Origin: WTAW01 sp964406575
Lineage (GTDB): Bacteria > Acidobacteriota > Aminicenantia > Aminicenantales > Aminicenantaceae
Length of the DNA: 64,000 bases
NCBI GenBank assembly: GCA_964406575.1
Contig: CAYOSH010000019.1
Span: 18,348-82,347, forward strand
Direction: 5' to 3'
Under the pieces are notes generated by a model. That model had not been told where the DNA came from and made no database searches. It saw only the letters and a list, made by a program, of their open reading frames with translations. This document shows positions 25,793 to 35,306 of this stretch, in pieces. Position 1 is the first letter of the stretch; each line of letters begins with the position of its first letter. The position numbers were made by a program, and so were the translations under genes.

Positions 25793-27298
25793 CTATAGAT
25801 ATCCTAATGCCCGGAGGCCACAATAAGAAAAAACCAATCCATATCCAATATAAGATACGGATACACTTTTTCTAAAATAAAAAAAACCAGAAGTGAAAAC
25901 AGCTAACGCACCTAAAACAATAAAGTCTTGTTGCGTATGAAATAGAGACAGAGGGAGGGCTAAAGACAGACCGAGGGAGACAGACACCATTTTCGTTGCT
26001 TTTTGAATGCCATATACGGTGAATAACGTTCTTACTCCATACTTAAGATCTCCTTCATAGTCCTTGAGATCTTTAGTCAAAGGGCCGATGGAAAAGGCTA
26101 CAAAGATGAGAAGGGCTACATGTACAATCTCATTATCAACAGAAATTTCTTTGATTCTAACTGTCGCAAAAACCCCGATAAAAAATACCAGAAGAGAACC
26201 CCAACCGATAAACACTGTGCTCAAGAGCCTTCTCCGCAGTCTGAACGGAGGAACAGAATAGACCATGGAACTTAAAATTGAAATAAAGGTGATTACAAAA
26301 GGGATGCTCCCCAATACGGGGCTCATAAATATCGCTATGAGAGCAAATACAGAAGCGACCCCAAGATAATGGACGGGACACACTTGTCCCCTCACCAAAG
26401 GCCTGTGTGGATTAGAAACTCGATCAATTTCGAGATCGTAAACATTGTTGTACAGGATCGTGGACATCCATATCATGATGATCAGCGCGATGCATATCAA
26501 GATGTAAATGAAATCAGGAAAGACGAAAAAATGGAGAAGATGGTTAAAATATATTCCTACCAGCACAATTAAAATGAAATGCAGAGTTCTGAAAGAGATG
26601 AAGTCTCTAATAAGTGCTACGGGAAGGTGTTTGTTGACTCTGGCAAGATATATCAGCCCGACGGCCACATTAAGGATGAAGTAAAACCAAAAGTAGATGA
26701 TATGACGTGAATGATAAAAGATATATTTTTGAGTGTCGGGAATTGGCAGAAAAAGGCGAGGAGCAACCGATATGGATATTAAAATATACAGAGCGATCCC
26801 GGCAAGCACAGCTCTTAAAAGTGATCGCGATTTTATCCACACGTAAAGTGAAGCCAGAAAAAGAAGAACTGCCATTTCAATCGCAATTCCAGATCCTGCT
26901 TTGGATGTAAAAAGGAAAAATCGCAAGAATTGTCTGATGAATTCATTCGGCAGGATGTATTCATAGGGAAATCCTCTGTGGAAGATAAAATGGTCAATGA
27001 GCGGCGGAAGTACAATAAGGAAAAAGCCCGATGATACTATACGAGCGACCTTAACAATATCCCTTTTTGCTATAAAGCTAATGATAATAACGCCTGTTTG
27101 GAACATAAGGATATAGAAAAAAAAATGGTGTATGAACTGAAAGATGCTGAACTGTTCTTCAAAAAAAATCTGTTCGAAAATGTCACGGAGAGAGATCAGG
27201 ATAAAAATGTAAAGGGCCAGTAAAGGGGTTGGGATTTTTACATTTTCTATTTTGTCTAGATATTTATCTGCCTTAGTGACTAAACGATGTGTCCACAT
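25793..27298 (-). CDS. UbiA family prenyltransferase with an extra N-terminal membrane domain
   Basis: The protein has about 501 residues from the ATG at 27298 (a TTG at 27307 is possible). About 240 N-terminal residues form an additional hydrophobic domain of five or six helices with no motif I recognise. The C-terminal part is a UbiA domain: N-x3-D-x3-D in NNVYDLEIDRVSNPHRPLVRG, then DLKDYEGDLKYGVRTLFTVYG. It is contiguous with a second, shorter UbiA gene. Both have intact catalytic motifs, so each may be active, perhaps in successive steps. The N-terminal domain sets it apart from typical 290-residue members. Confidence 0.85.
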   Translation of the reverse strand: MWTHRLVTKADKYLDKIENVKIPTPLLALYIFILISLRDIFEQIFFEEQFSIFQFIHHFFFYILMFQTGVIIISFIAKRDIVKVARIVSSGFFLIVLPPLIDHFIFHRGFPYEYILPNEFIRQFLRFFLFTSKAGSGIAIEMAVLLFLASLYVWIKSRSLLRAVLAGIALYILISISVAPRLFLPIPDTQKYIFYHSRHIIYFWFYFILNVAVGLIYLARVNKHLPVALIRDFISFRTLHFILIVLVGIYFNHLLHFFVFPDFIYILICIALIIMIWMSTILYNNVYDLEIDRVSNPHRPLVRGQVCPVHYLGVASVFALIAIFMSPVLGSIPFVITFISILSSMVYSVPPFRLRRRLLSTVFIGWGSLLVFFIGVFATVRIKEISVDNEIVHVALLIFVAFSIGPLTKDLKDYEGDLKYGVRTLFTVYGIQKATKMVSVSLGLSLALPLSLFHTQQDFIVLGALAVFTSGFFYFRKSVSVSYIGYGLVFSYCGLRALGYL

Positions 27299-27602
27299 AG
27301 AGGACAAATTTCCTTTAGCTTATTTTACTGGCAAAATAGTCTTTCCTTTTGCTTTGTGCGTCTCCCATTCTAAATCATGATGTTGATCATTTCAATCTCT
27401 ATTGACAACTCTCTTTTCCTTTGCAAAAATAAATAACAGTCAGACATATAAGTGGGAGGGTTAAATCTTTAACAAAAACTTCACAATTTTTAACAACTTC
27501 TTAACAACTTTCCTGTCTAGTGAAAGTATATTGAATAAGGAATAAAGCGAGTGTTATGGACTCATTTTTCTTAGAAATAAAAGATTATTAAGGGGGGTAA
27601 AA

Positions 27603-29549
27603 ATGAAGAGGATCATTTTGCCGGTATTGTTTTTCTCATTCCTATCCCTATTAGATCTTCATGCCCAATGGGCAAAAACGTATGGAGGACGCCACGAGGA
27701 TCGATTTATTTCCATCCAAAAATGCCATAACCGAGGGTATGTTGCCGCAGGATTGACACGATCGTTCACGGGAGCAAATAGCGATATTTGGCTAGTCAAA
27801 CTTACCTTTGACGGAGAATTCATGTGGCAAAAGTGCTACGGCGGCAGTAAGGATGACATGGCAAATTGTGTCCGCGAGACCCGGGACAGAGGCTATATCA
27901 TCGCAGGAAAAACGACGTCTTTCAGTTCTGGAGGCAGTGACCTCTGTCTTTTAAAGTTGGACTCATCCGGTGAAATGGAATGGCAAAAAAATTATGGTGG
28001 GAGCAGAGATGAAGAGGCCAATTCGATCAGGGAAACCAGCGACGGTGGATACATCGTCGTCGGCGTTACAAGTTCTTTTGGGATTGGACTGGAAAATTTC
28101 TGGATTCTTAAGCTGACAAAAAATGGCGAAACCGAATGGCAAAAGATCTACGGCGGCAAACAAGAAGATGTGGCCCTGTGTGTTCAGCAAACACAAGGAG
28201 ATGGCTATATTATCGCTGGTTATACCCATTCATTCGGAGAGGGCGGAGTGGATTTCTGGATTTTGAAACTGAAACCAAACGGGAATATTGATTGGCAGTA
28301 TACCTACGGGAATACATCTGATGATTTTGCATACTGTATTCGGGAAACTGTGGATCAAGGCTTAATTGTTGCCGGAAGCACATATGTGCCGAGTAAGCTT
28401 GATCATGATATTTGGATTCTGAAACTGGGGATAAGAGGGGATATCGAGTGGCAAAAGTCTTATGGTGGAAACGAAAATGATATTGCTTATTCTGTACAAC
28501 AGACATTTGACGGCGGATATATTGTCGCAGGAATAACCGAATCTTTCGGTCAAAACTATCAAGATGCTCCCAAAGAAGACATTTTTCTCCTGAAACTGAC
28601 ATTTGGGGGTGATATCGAATGGCAGTATCGCTATGGAGCTGACTATTCCTATGAGATTGCGCGTTCCGTAGAACAACTCCCTAATGGAGGATATGTTCTG
28701 GCGGGCTCTACCAAATCATGGGGGGAGGGGGACTTGGATGGCTGGATTCTCAAGCTCCAACCCACAGGAACATTAACGCCTTTATCCACATTTATTTATC
28801 CGACAGATATGACCGGAGTAGAAACACACATAACAAGAAAAACACAAGATATTCTGAATATCGAGAAGAATTTTCTTCCGGATGAATCCAGCATGACACA
28901 GAGAAGGAGTAACGCAAAAATCTACCATCTTGGAGAAAACCTCGTCCATACTCTGAAATTAGAGCATGGAGGACATGGTTACACCGAGCCCTCGGAGGGA
29001 ACGCACACTTATGAAAATGGCGAGCAGGTGCGAATACAGGCTCATGCACGCACGGATTGCCGTTGGGAGGAGTGGAGCGGAAACATACAGGGAGGACCAA
29101 ATCCTGTAACGATTGTTATGGATGGTGATAAGACTATTAAAACCTCATTTAGTTATCATCCTCCCAGCGAACCGATTGGACCTGTTGACTGGGGTGGAGG
29201 TGGCGGCGGCGGCTGGGGCAGTCCTTGTTTCATCGCCACCGCAGCCTATAGTTCACCTTCTCATCCCCATGTTAAATGCCTGAGAAAATTCAGAGATAAA
29301 TTCCTTCTGAAAAATAAACCCGGTCAAATTTTTATCAAAGTGTATTACAAGTTCTCACCTCAAGTGGCTCGTTTTCTTTCTAGAAACGAAGCGAGCAGGA
29401 TTTCGACAAGAATTCTCCTTTTTCCTTTCGTCGTGTGGAGTTATATGATGGTTTATACAGGCTATGAGTTTAAGGTTTTACTCGTTCTCGCGATCCTTTT
29501 CTTTCCTGTGTACACGGTTCTTCGAAAGGAAAGAGAACCCTCAGAATGA
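27603..29549 (+). CDS. Exported seven-repeat propeller protein with a CFI-box C-terminus
   Basis: The 648-residue protein has a signal peptide (to about residue 21, LHAQ) and seven repeats of about 52 residues, each like WQKxYGGSxxDxAxSIRET--GGYIVAGxTxSFG--DxWILKL, enough for one seven-bladed beta-propeller. There follow a bacterial Ig/InlB-like segment (GHGYTEPSEGTHTYENGEQV), a Gly-rich linker and the CFI-box region (PCFIATAAYSSPSHPHVKCL, LRKFRDKFLLKNKPG) with a final membrane helix. CFI-box tails are known C-terminal sorting-type domains. The protein is likely displayed at the cell surface. Start is supported by AAGGGGGG upstream. Confidence 0.85.
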   Translation: MKRIILPVLFFSFLSLLDLHAQWAKTYGGRHEDRFISIQKCHNRGYVAAGLTRSFTGANSDIWLVKLTFDGEFMWQKCYGGSKDDMANCVRETRDRGYIIAGKTTSFSSGGSDLCLLKLDSSGEMEWQKNYGGSRDEEANSIRETSDGGYIVVGVTSSFGIGLENFWILKLTKNGETEWQKIYGGKQEDVALCVQQTQGDGYIIAGYTHSFGEGGVDFWILKLKPNGNIDWQYTYGNTSDDFAYCIRETVDQGLIVAGSTYVPSKLDHDIWILKLGIRGDIEWQKSYGGNENDIAYSVQQTFDGGYIVAGITESFGQNYQDAPKEDIFLLKLTFGGDIEWQYRYGADYSYEIARSVEQLPNGGYVLAGSTKSWGEGDLDGWILKLQPTGTLTPLSTFIYPTDMTGVETHITRKTQDILNIEKNFLPDESSMTQRRSNAKIYHLGENLVHTLKLEHGGHGYTEPSEGTHTYENGEQVRIQAHARTDCRWEEWSGNIQGGPNPVTIVMDGDKTIKTSFSYHPPSEPIGPVDWGGGGGGGWGSPCFIATAAYSSPSHPHVKCLRKFRDKFLLKNKPGQIFIKVYYKFSPQVARFLSRNEASRISTRILLFPFVVWSYMMVYTGYEFKVLLVLAILFFPVYTVLRKEREPSE

Positions 29550-29978
29550 AGTCATGAATTTGGTCTCACTTTTTCACGCGCTCTTTTAAAGTCGACAAAT
29601 AACACACACTTAAAGATTGCAAAAAAAGACTCCACAGCGAAAAACAGAGTCTGTTCGCTCAGGACAGTTACTCTCCAACAAATCTCGGTTAGGTCACAAC
29701 AATAAGTCACACGATGGGCTATAAGTCCGCATAACTTTTCTGTTTCGTCCATGTTCAAGATCTCCAGCTCGCTTTCCATCAAATATTCAATCCCTCTCAA
29801 TCCATTTAAACGTTTCTACTCTATACACGCTTGTTTGCCACAGATTTATACTAACAAAAAGTAGCTTATCAAAGAGAGAGTCCAGAAAAATAGGCCTCTC
29901 GCAATTCTCCTTGCACAAACAGCGAGAATGAAATATGTTACCGATGTTTGAGCCATATGTCTTAAGAGGAGGCATCCG
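29550..29978. other. 429-bp intergenic region without a supported gene
   Basis: A minus-strand frame at 29552-29800 exists, but its product has no recognised motif and no ribosome binding site, so I do not call it. The last 20 bases hold AAGAGGAGG for the M24 gene at 29979. Confidence 0.5.
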
Positions 29979-31349
29979 ATGAAAAGGGGAAATTCCATTA
30001 AATTTTTGACGATTTTTGCCGCTGCTGTATTGTTTTTTTCTTTGAGTTCGGCATTGCAGGCGCAAGACAAAAATATCTTTAAAGAGAGAAGGCAGAAGCT
30101 GGCAGCTCTGGTTGATGGGGGGATCGTCATCATCCAGAGCTCAGAACGGAATCAGAACAACCTGTATGAATTTTTTGTCGAGAATAGCGACAATCACGAT
30201 TTTATCTATTTTACGGGCTTAGAAACACCAAATGCGACACTGATCCTCTGTCCCGGCTCTGAGGAGTTCCCGGATATCCTCTACATCGACGGCGATCGAG
30301 AAAATATCCGCGAAAAGACCGGAGTCGCCCACGTCTTTCCGGTGAAGAATCTTTTTCCCGACCTCTCCAACGCCTGCTCGGATTTTTCACAGTTGCGCTT
30401 CACCCAACGAAGATTCAAGCCCCTTCCATCGGAGATATCTCGGATCCTGTACAACAACGGGGGCAAAAAGATCATTTATTTCAATTATCCAAGGTTTGTG
30501 AATCTAAATGAACCACCGCCAAAAAGATTGGAGTTCATCAACAGATTCGCATATTTTTCACCCAAATATGAGATCCGCGACGCCTCCAATCTGATCGACC
30601 GGTTGAGGATGTACAAGGATGCTTATGAGATCGAACTTCTGCGAAAGGCCACACAGATCAGTGGCGAAGCCATGATCGAATGCATGAGATCAGCCGTCCC
30701 TGGCATGACAGAAAAACAGTTGATGGCTGTTTACAATTTTACCTGCCATTTCAAAGGCGCGAAAAGTTTCGGCTTTCCGACAACCGTGAGGTCGGGGCCA
30801 AGAGGGTATGCGGAACATTTCCCTCGAGGGACGAAGGCGCTGAATGCTGGAGAGCTCATCACCATCGACGCCGGAGCGGAAGTTGAACACTATACTGCAG
30901 ATATCCAGAGGACATTCCCTGTGTCGGGGACATTCACGGAAGAACAGAAGAAGGTCTACAACATCCTGAAGAAGGCACAGGAAGCCTGTATTCAACTGGT
31001 CAAACCAGGGGTAACGATGAAAGACCTCCAGGATAAAGCTATAGAAGTGCTCGATGTAGAGGGGGGCTATGGGAAGTATTTCCAGTGGGGAACTAGTCAT
31101 TTTTTAGGGATGGAGGTTCACGACCATGGCAATAACCTTATCCCCTTCAAGCCGGGCATTTTTATCACCGTGGAACCGGGGGTCATTTTGGAAGACTTCA
31201 GTGTCGTACTCGAGGACGATGTTCTGTGCACCGAGGATGGCTATGATTGGTTCACCAAATTCATCCCGCGCGAGGTCGAAGACATCGAGCGCATCATGAA
31301 AGAAACGGGCATCGGGGAAATTTTTTTCAACACAGCCAAAAAAAGGTGA
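29979..31349 (+). CDS. Exported M24 family Xaa-Pro aminopeptidase-like protein
   Basis: The 456-residue protein has a signal peptide (about residues 1-28, ending LQAQ), an N-terminal creatinase-type domain, and a C-terminal pita-bread domain. Metal ligands are visible: two aspartates in TIDAGAEVEHYTADIQRTF, histidine in GTSHFLGMEVHDHG, and glutamates in VEPGV and LEDDVLCTEDG. It should release N-terminal residues before proline in the periplasm, with two metal ions. AAGAGGAGG lies 8 nt upstream. It converges on an esterase-fold gene across a palindromic repeat; two more M24 genes lie at 33276 and 49865. Confidence 0.9.
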   Translation: MKRGNSIKFLTIFAAAVLFFSLSSALQAQDKNIFKERRQKLAALVDGGIVIIQSSERNQNNLYEFFVENSDNHDFIYFTGLETPNATLILCPGSEEFPDILYIDGDRENIREKTGVAHVFPVKNLFPDLSNACSDFSQLRFTQRRFKPLPSEISRILYNNGGKKIIYFNYPRFVNLNEPPPKRLEFINRFAYFSPKYEIRDASNLIDRLRMYKDAYEIELLRKATQISGEAMIECMRSAVPGMTEKQLMAVYNFTCHFKGAKSFGFPTTVRSGPRGYAEHFPRGTKALNAGELITIDAGAEVEHYTADIQRTFPVSGTFTEEQKKVYNILKKAQEACIQLVKPGVTMKDLQDKAIEVLDVEGGYGKYFQWGTSHFLGMEVHDHGNNLIPFKPGIFITVEPGVILEDFSVVLEDDVLCTEDGYDWFTKFIPREVEDIERIMKETGIGEIFFNTAKKR

Positions 31350-31402
31350 CAGTTTGGGAAACGGTCCTACTGTCATGTAGAAAAGGGGACGGTCACCTTT
31401 TA
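31339..31402. repeat. Composite palindromic repeat between convergent genes
   Basis: Outer arms AAAAGGTGAC and GTCACCTTTT are perfect complements and enclose a family B core (GGGAAACGGTCCTAC and a nearby ATGTAG). The arms cover the stop codons of the M24 gene and of the convergent esterase gene, so the element probably terminates transcription from both sides. Confidence 0.65.
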
Positions 31403-33157
31403 ATAGCGCCAGCTGGTGAGGTCTGCGCCAGGAGGAGCGCCCTTCTTGATCCGATCTAAGATCTTCGGGACATACATCTCATTGTATCTCAAGCGTGAGA
31501 GGGCATTCGGCCGAGTGTGGTCGCCGTTCCAGCAGTGCTCTGCCCTGTCTCCATAGTCAATTTCCCCTTCGTAATAAGGATCTGTAGTGCTCTCCAGGAA
31601 TTCTTCGATCAGATAGACAGCGTTGTTCAAGTAATAGTTGTCCATGTCCCCGCAGTAGATATGGATCTTCCCTTTGAGTTTGGTGCCGAGTGTTTTCCAG
31701 TCTCGCTGAAGAATAAAACTCAGGTCGTAATGTTCGCGCCAGTATTCAGCCACGTTTTTATCGATCTCTCCGGTTTTTTTGTCCCAGATGGGTTTGGGGT
31801 ATCCATCCTCCCCCACAGGGCCGTAGACCGCTTGCCAGATATCCCATTGATCGCCGGAGCGGGAATTGGTGCCGAGCACGAGCTCGCGGTGGTTCGTCTC
31901 TTCAAGGGTGCAGCTGATATGTCCCAAGTAATTCCGCATTCCGGGTCTGGGCGTTTCTTTGAACGGGCTCTTCAGGAAATAAGCGTTTTCATCCTCGTAG
32001 ATGTTGACGAGCGTGTAGGCTCGAAAATCGATGGGGTCCGGACAGGCGGCAAAACATCCGTTGTATTCATCCGGATAGAGAACCTGTACACCCAGCGCCT
32101 CCCAACCCCCTGTGGAGCCGCCATAGAGAAACCTGGCCCAGCCCTCACCGATGCCTCGGAATTTCTCCTCGATGTAGGGAATCAACTCATAGGTGATGGC
32201 ATCACCATAAGGCCCCAAATTGGCGGAGTTCACTGCGTAGGAATCATCGTAATAGGGGTTGGCATGCTGGATCTCGATGATGAGCATCCGCGGAGTGTCT
32301 GGGGCGATCCAGTACTTGTAGAACGCATGCGCATATTCCTGCTGAGTTTTGTTGTACCCATGCCAATCGAAACGCGGGCTGTAATCCGGCTCAAGGTCCG
32401 GGTCCGGAGGTTCTTCACGGAAATCGCCGAATGTGTGTGGAAAATGACCATGAAACACACAGAGCGGGTATCGCGCTTCGGGATGCTCATCAAAACCCTC
32501 GGGCAGGAGAACGTGTGCTCCCAAATACATGGGGCGACCCCAGAACTCTGTGAGAAGCTTACTCTGGATCTTCACATGTTTGATATATTTCGTTTCCGGA
32601 GGGTCTGGAATGGGCGGGATCTTTTGGTCCAGGCTGATAGCGATCATCTGATCTTTTGATGGGTCGATAAACACCTTTTGGGGTGTGCTGTAGAGGTTGC
32701 CCGGGGCGCGATTCCAGTGTTGCCCCTCTCCCCTGTCCATGGGAAGCTTGACCACATGGCCATCTGAGCGGTGGAAGGTCTCATAGATGTGGAGAAGTGC
32801 CTGCACCCAATACTCTCCGGCCGGAACGTGAGCAAGGCTTTCCAGGGGATACCCAAATACACCCCCGTCAAAAATGGCGTTATCTCCGGGACTGAGGCCA
32901 TCCACATCGATCCCGAAAATAATCTGTGTGTCGGGCCCATCGCTGATCTGAAAGCGAGGCTCTCGACTTTCGTCTGTAGAGAGCATCAACAGCATCCGGC
33001 CATCCAAGGCCTCTGCGTTCAGACCTTGTGGAAACGAGACTCCAAAGCGGAGTTTACAGACAGGGCCTTCCTGACCCGTCTGGCACGATGAAACACACAA
33101 AAAAACCATCAACGTCACCATAACAACGAACACTTTTTTGGAAAAACATGGATTCAT
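31400..33157 (-). CDS. Exported esterase-fold hydrolase (GGSTGG family), distant copy
   Basis: The 585-residue protein starts at the ATG at 33157, 7 nt after AGGAGG, with a lipoprotein-like signal (VFLCVSSC). An N-terminal beta-rich half precedes an alpha/beta hydrolase of the Esterase D/enterochelin esterase type. The proposed triad is Ser in LYGGSTGGWEALGVQVL, Asp in CGDMDNYYL and His in AEHCWNGD. Three closer-related paralogues stand in tandem at 51441-56636. It sits between two M24 peptidase genes. It probably splits esters or amide-like bonds outside the cytoplasm; substrate unknown. Confidence 0.8.
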   Translation of the reverse strand: MNPCFSKKVFVVMVTLMVFLCVSSCQTGQEGPVCKLRFGVSFPQGLNAEALDGRMLLMLSTDESREPRFQISDGPDTQIIFGIDVDGLSPGDNAIFDGGVFGYPLESLAHVPAGEYWVQALLHIYETFHRSDGHVVKLPMDRGEGQHWNRAPGNLYSTPQKVFIDPSKDQMIAISLDQKIPPIPDPPETKYIKHVKIQSKLLTEFWGRPMYLGAHVLLPEGFDEHPEARYPLCVFHGHFPHTFGDFREEPPDPDLEPDYSPRFDWHGYNKTQQEYAHAFYKYWIAPDTPRMLIIEIQHANPYYDDSYAVNSANLGPYGDAITYELIPYIEEKFRGIGEGWARFLYGGSTGGWEALGVQVLYPDEYNGCFAACPDPIDFRAYTLVNIYEDENAYFLKSPFKETPRPGMRNYLGHISCTLEETNHRELVLGTNSRSGDQWDIWQAVYGPVGEDGYPKPIWDKKTGEIDKNVAEYWREHYDLSFILQRDWKTLGTKLKGKIHIYCGDMDNYYLNNAVYLIEEFLESTTDPYYEGEIDYGDRAEHCWNGDHTRPNALSRLRYNEMYVPKILDRIKKGAPPGADLTSWRY

Positions 33158-33275
33158 TCCTCTCCCTCCTAACACTTCATTTTAAAAATGATTGTCCTTA
33201 TATCTCTGCCTATTTTCGATCTAAAGTTTTTGCTTTGACATCAACTCGATCTCGATCCCTTAAATCGGCAGATGC

Positions 33276-34544
33276 CTAATCGCCAAAAGGCTTCTCGATC
33301 GATGTGCTCTCCATTCCTCCGAAGTGACGGCCGCCGTCCTCGGTCACGATAAAACAATCCTCGATCCGTACACCAAATTCTCCGTAGATGTAGATCCCGG
33401 GCTCATTGCTGAAGGTCATCCCGGGTTTGAGTTTTAGTGTGTTCCCTCTAACCAGGTAGGGATACTCGTGTCCTTCCATGCCGATGCCGTGGCCGACGCG
33501 ATGGGCGAAATATTTATAATCCGGGCCAAACCCCGCGTCTTCGATGACTTTGCGTGCCGTAAGATCGATGTGTTCGCAAGCGACACCCGGACGGACGGCT
33601 TTTAGAGCCTCAACCTGTGCCTTTCTCACAACATCCCAGACTCTTCGCTGTCTATCCGTGGGTTTGCCGAAAACCACTGTTCGCGTCACGTCCGAACGGA
33701 ATCCCTCCACACTGCACCCGCCATCAACCAGAACGATGTCCCTCTTCTGAAGATTTCTCTCTACTTGCGAGCCATGAGGAAAGGCCGAGTTGGGCCCGAA
33801 CTGAGGGCCTCCGCCCCCAGATACACCCATCTTTTGGTGGGCCTCCCTGATGAATCCGCCAAGCTCACTGCGGCTCATGCCCTCATGAAGATTCTTGAAT
33901 CCCTCGCGATAAGCCATCTTCGTGATTTTATTAGCGAGGTCCATGTAGGCTGCTTCTTTTTCAGTTTTGATGCCCCTGCATCCTTCGGTGATAACAGCCC
34001 CATCGACAAGCTCCAATCCTGGCGCATCACGCTTCAGGCCTTGTATGACAAAATTCCTGACAGTTGGACCCATGGCAAGTTTCCCCCGGGCTGCATCGAT
34101 ATCTTTCATGATCCCATCGATGAGCTTATAGGGACTTTCATGCTCCTCCCATGCGCGGATCTCCTGGCCTTTGGGAATCCTTTCCTCCGCTCTCTTCCTT
34201 TCAAAGGCCGGACAGATCCACACAGGATCGCCCTTCCTGTTCAGTACGGCACCAAAGGTGCGTTCGCTTCTTCCCCACTGGACATTCGTGAAATAGAGGA
34301 GGTTGACACTTCCGCTCAGGAAAAGAGCGTCGACCTTGTGTTCGGCCATGAATCTCTTGGCCTTTTCAACGCGCGCTGCATAATCCTCAGGCGTCAACGG
34401 CTGGACACCGGCCACCATGTTCTTTAAGCTTTCCTGAGATTTTATCTTTCCCTCTTTGGGCAGGGCCAGCACATCCTTCACAAATCCGAACGCAGCAACA
34501 GATAAACCACCAACCTTTAGGATCTCACGACGTGTGAAAGGCAT
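33276..34544 (-). CDS. Tat-exported M24 family Xaa-Pro peptidase
   Basis: The 422-residue protein begins with a twin-arginine signal (TRREILKVGGLSVAAFGF), preceded by AAGGAGG. The M24 metal site is complete: VDGGCSVEGFRSDVTRTVVF gives two aspartates, HRVGHGIGMEGHEYP the histidine, and NEPGIYIYGEFGVRIEDCF the glutamates. It differs from the M24 protein at 29979 in using Tat and in having the standard GHGIG motif. It should fold in the cytoplasm with its metals before export. It shares strand and neighbourhood with the esterase-fold gene at 31400 (118-nt gap). Confidence 0.92.
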   Translation of the reverse strand: MPFTRREILKVGGLSVAAFGFVKDVLALPKEGKIKSQESLKNMVAGVQPLTPEDYAARVEKAKRFMAEHKVDALFLSGSVNLLYFTNVQWGRSERTFGAVLNRKGDPVWICPAFERKRAEERIPKGQEIRAWEEHESPYKLIDGIMKDIDAARGKLAMGPTVRNFVIQGLKRDAPGLELVDGAVITEGCRGIKTEKEAAYMDLANKITKMAYREGFKNLHEGMSRSELGGFIREAHQKMGVSGGGGPQFGPNSAFPHGSQVERNLQKRDIVLVDGGCSVEGFRSDVTRTVVFGKPTDRQRRVWDVVRKAQVEALKAVRPGVACEHIDLTARKVIEDAGFGPDYKYFAHRVGHGIGMEGHEYPYLVRGNTLKLKPGMTFSNEPGIYIYGEFGVRIEDCFIVTEDGGRHFGGMESTSIEKPFGD

Positions 34545-34664
34545 GACTCCTCCTTTGGAATGGCTTTATATCCGAGGACATCATTGCCCCGGAAAACGAA
34601 TGGCTTTCGCCTTTTTTTCAAAAATCCAAAGAGGAGCCGATCCCGCTTCAGGGCATAGAAGAAA

Positions 34665-35165
34665 TCAATCCAGAGGCCAGAACTGGTTGTCGTACCAGAT
34701 CCGCTCTCTGATCTCGCTGTCCAGCTTGGCGAGCATCATCATGTGGGTTTTCTCCCAACGGGTGAGCCACCTGTAGAGGTGCTTTTCCCCCTCGGATTCT
34801 GCCTCTTCGGCCTGTTTCGAATAGAAGTTGACGGCATTTTTCTCGAGCTCAAGAGCAGCCGAAATGACAGCAGCCTCATAGCCCGCTCCGTTCACTTCCT
34901 TGACAACATCATCGGAAATAATGGCCGCTGTGACTGTCGCATCGTCCTGCTCGAGGTCGGCAGCTTCAAGAGTCTGCCCTTTGAGAATTAGGGAATACTG
35001 TCTGGTTAAAAGGTCGATGTGTTTTTCCTCTTCTCGGACGAGCATTTTGAAGAGTTCCTTGACGCCCTCGACCTCTGTGGTCGTTGTCACAGATTCATAG
35101 AGCGCTTTGCCTTTATGCTCTAGGAGGATCGCTCCTTTGACGATATCGAGTCTTTTATCACTCAT
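34665..35165 (-). CDS. Ferritin-like (rubrerythrin-type) di-iron protein
   Basis: The 166-residue helical protein has the ferritin-like ligand pattern: an early glutamate in AILLEHKGKALYE, EExxH in VREEEKHIDLL, then a second pair of helices with ALELEKNAVNFYSKQAEEAE and WEKTHMMMLAKL. There is no rubredoxin domain. Such short proteins handle iron or peroxide. With the di-haem peroxidase elsewhere in the window it suggests exposure to oxidants. GGGAGAG lies 5 nt before the ATG. Confidence 0.85.
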   Translation of the reverse strand: MSDKRLDIVKGAILLEHKGKALYESVTTTTEVEGVKELFKMLVREEEKHIDLLTRQYSLILKGQTLEAADLEQDDATVTAAIISDDVVKEVNGAGYEAAVISAALELEKNAVNFYSKQAEEAESEGEKHLYRWLTRWEKTHMMMLAKLDSEIRERIWYDNQFWPLD

Positions 35166-35230
35166 TTTATTCTCTCCCGCTTTCAGAAATCCAAAATTTT
35201 ATTATAATCATTTTTATTCTTCAAAACACC

Positions 35231-35290
35231 AAAAAAAGGGACAGTCCCCTTTTTCAGGGGTGAAGCGAAAAGGGGACTGTCCCCTTTTTT
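35231..35290. repeat. Double palindrome (family A)
   Basis: Two inverted units stand 11 nt apart: AAAAAAAGGGACAGTCCCCTTTTT (35231-35255) and AAAAGGGGACTGTCCCCTTTTTT (35267-35290). The second is a perfect palindrome centred on ACTGT. Each contains the outer sequence of the IS terminal repeat. The pair separates the ferritin-like gene from the end of the upstream co-directional hydrolase gene. Confidence 0.75.
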
Positions 35291-35306
35291 GCAATGATCT
35301 CCAAAT

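Noticed and set aside
27402..27430. TTGACA, 17 bp, AAAAAT as a promoter of the propeller gene
   Set aside because: The -10 box departs from consensus at two positions and lies about 170 nt before the gene in an AT-rich region, so chance is likely.
29552..29800. An 82-residue minus-strand frame in a gene-free stretch
   Set aside because: It has no binding site, no signal peptide and no familiar motif; the composition looks random.
31517..32659. A 380-residue open frame on the plus strand
   Set aside because: It is the reverse shadow of the esterase-fold gene at 31400-33157; similar shadows exist opposite the tandem copies at 51348 and 54165.
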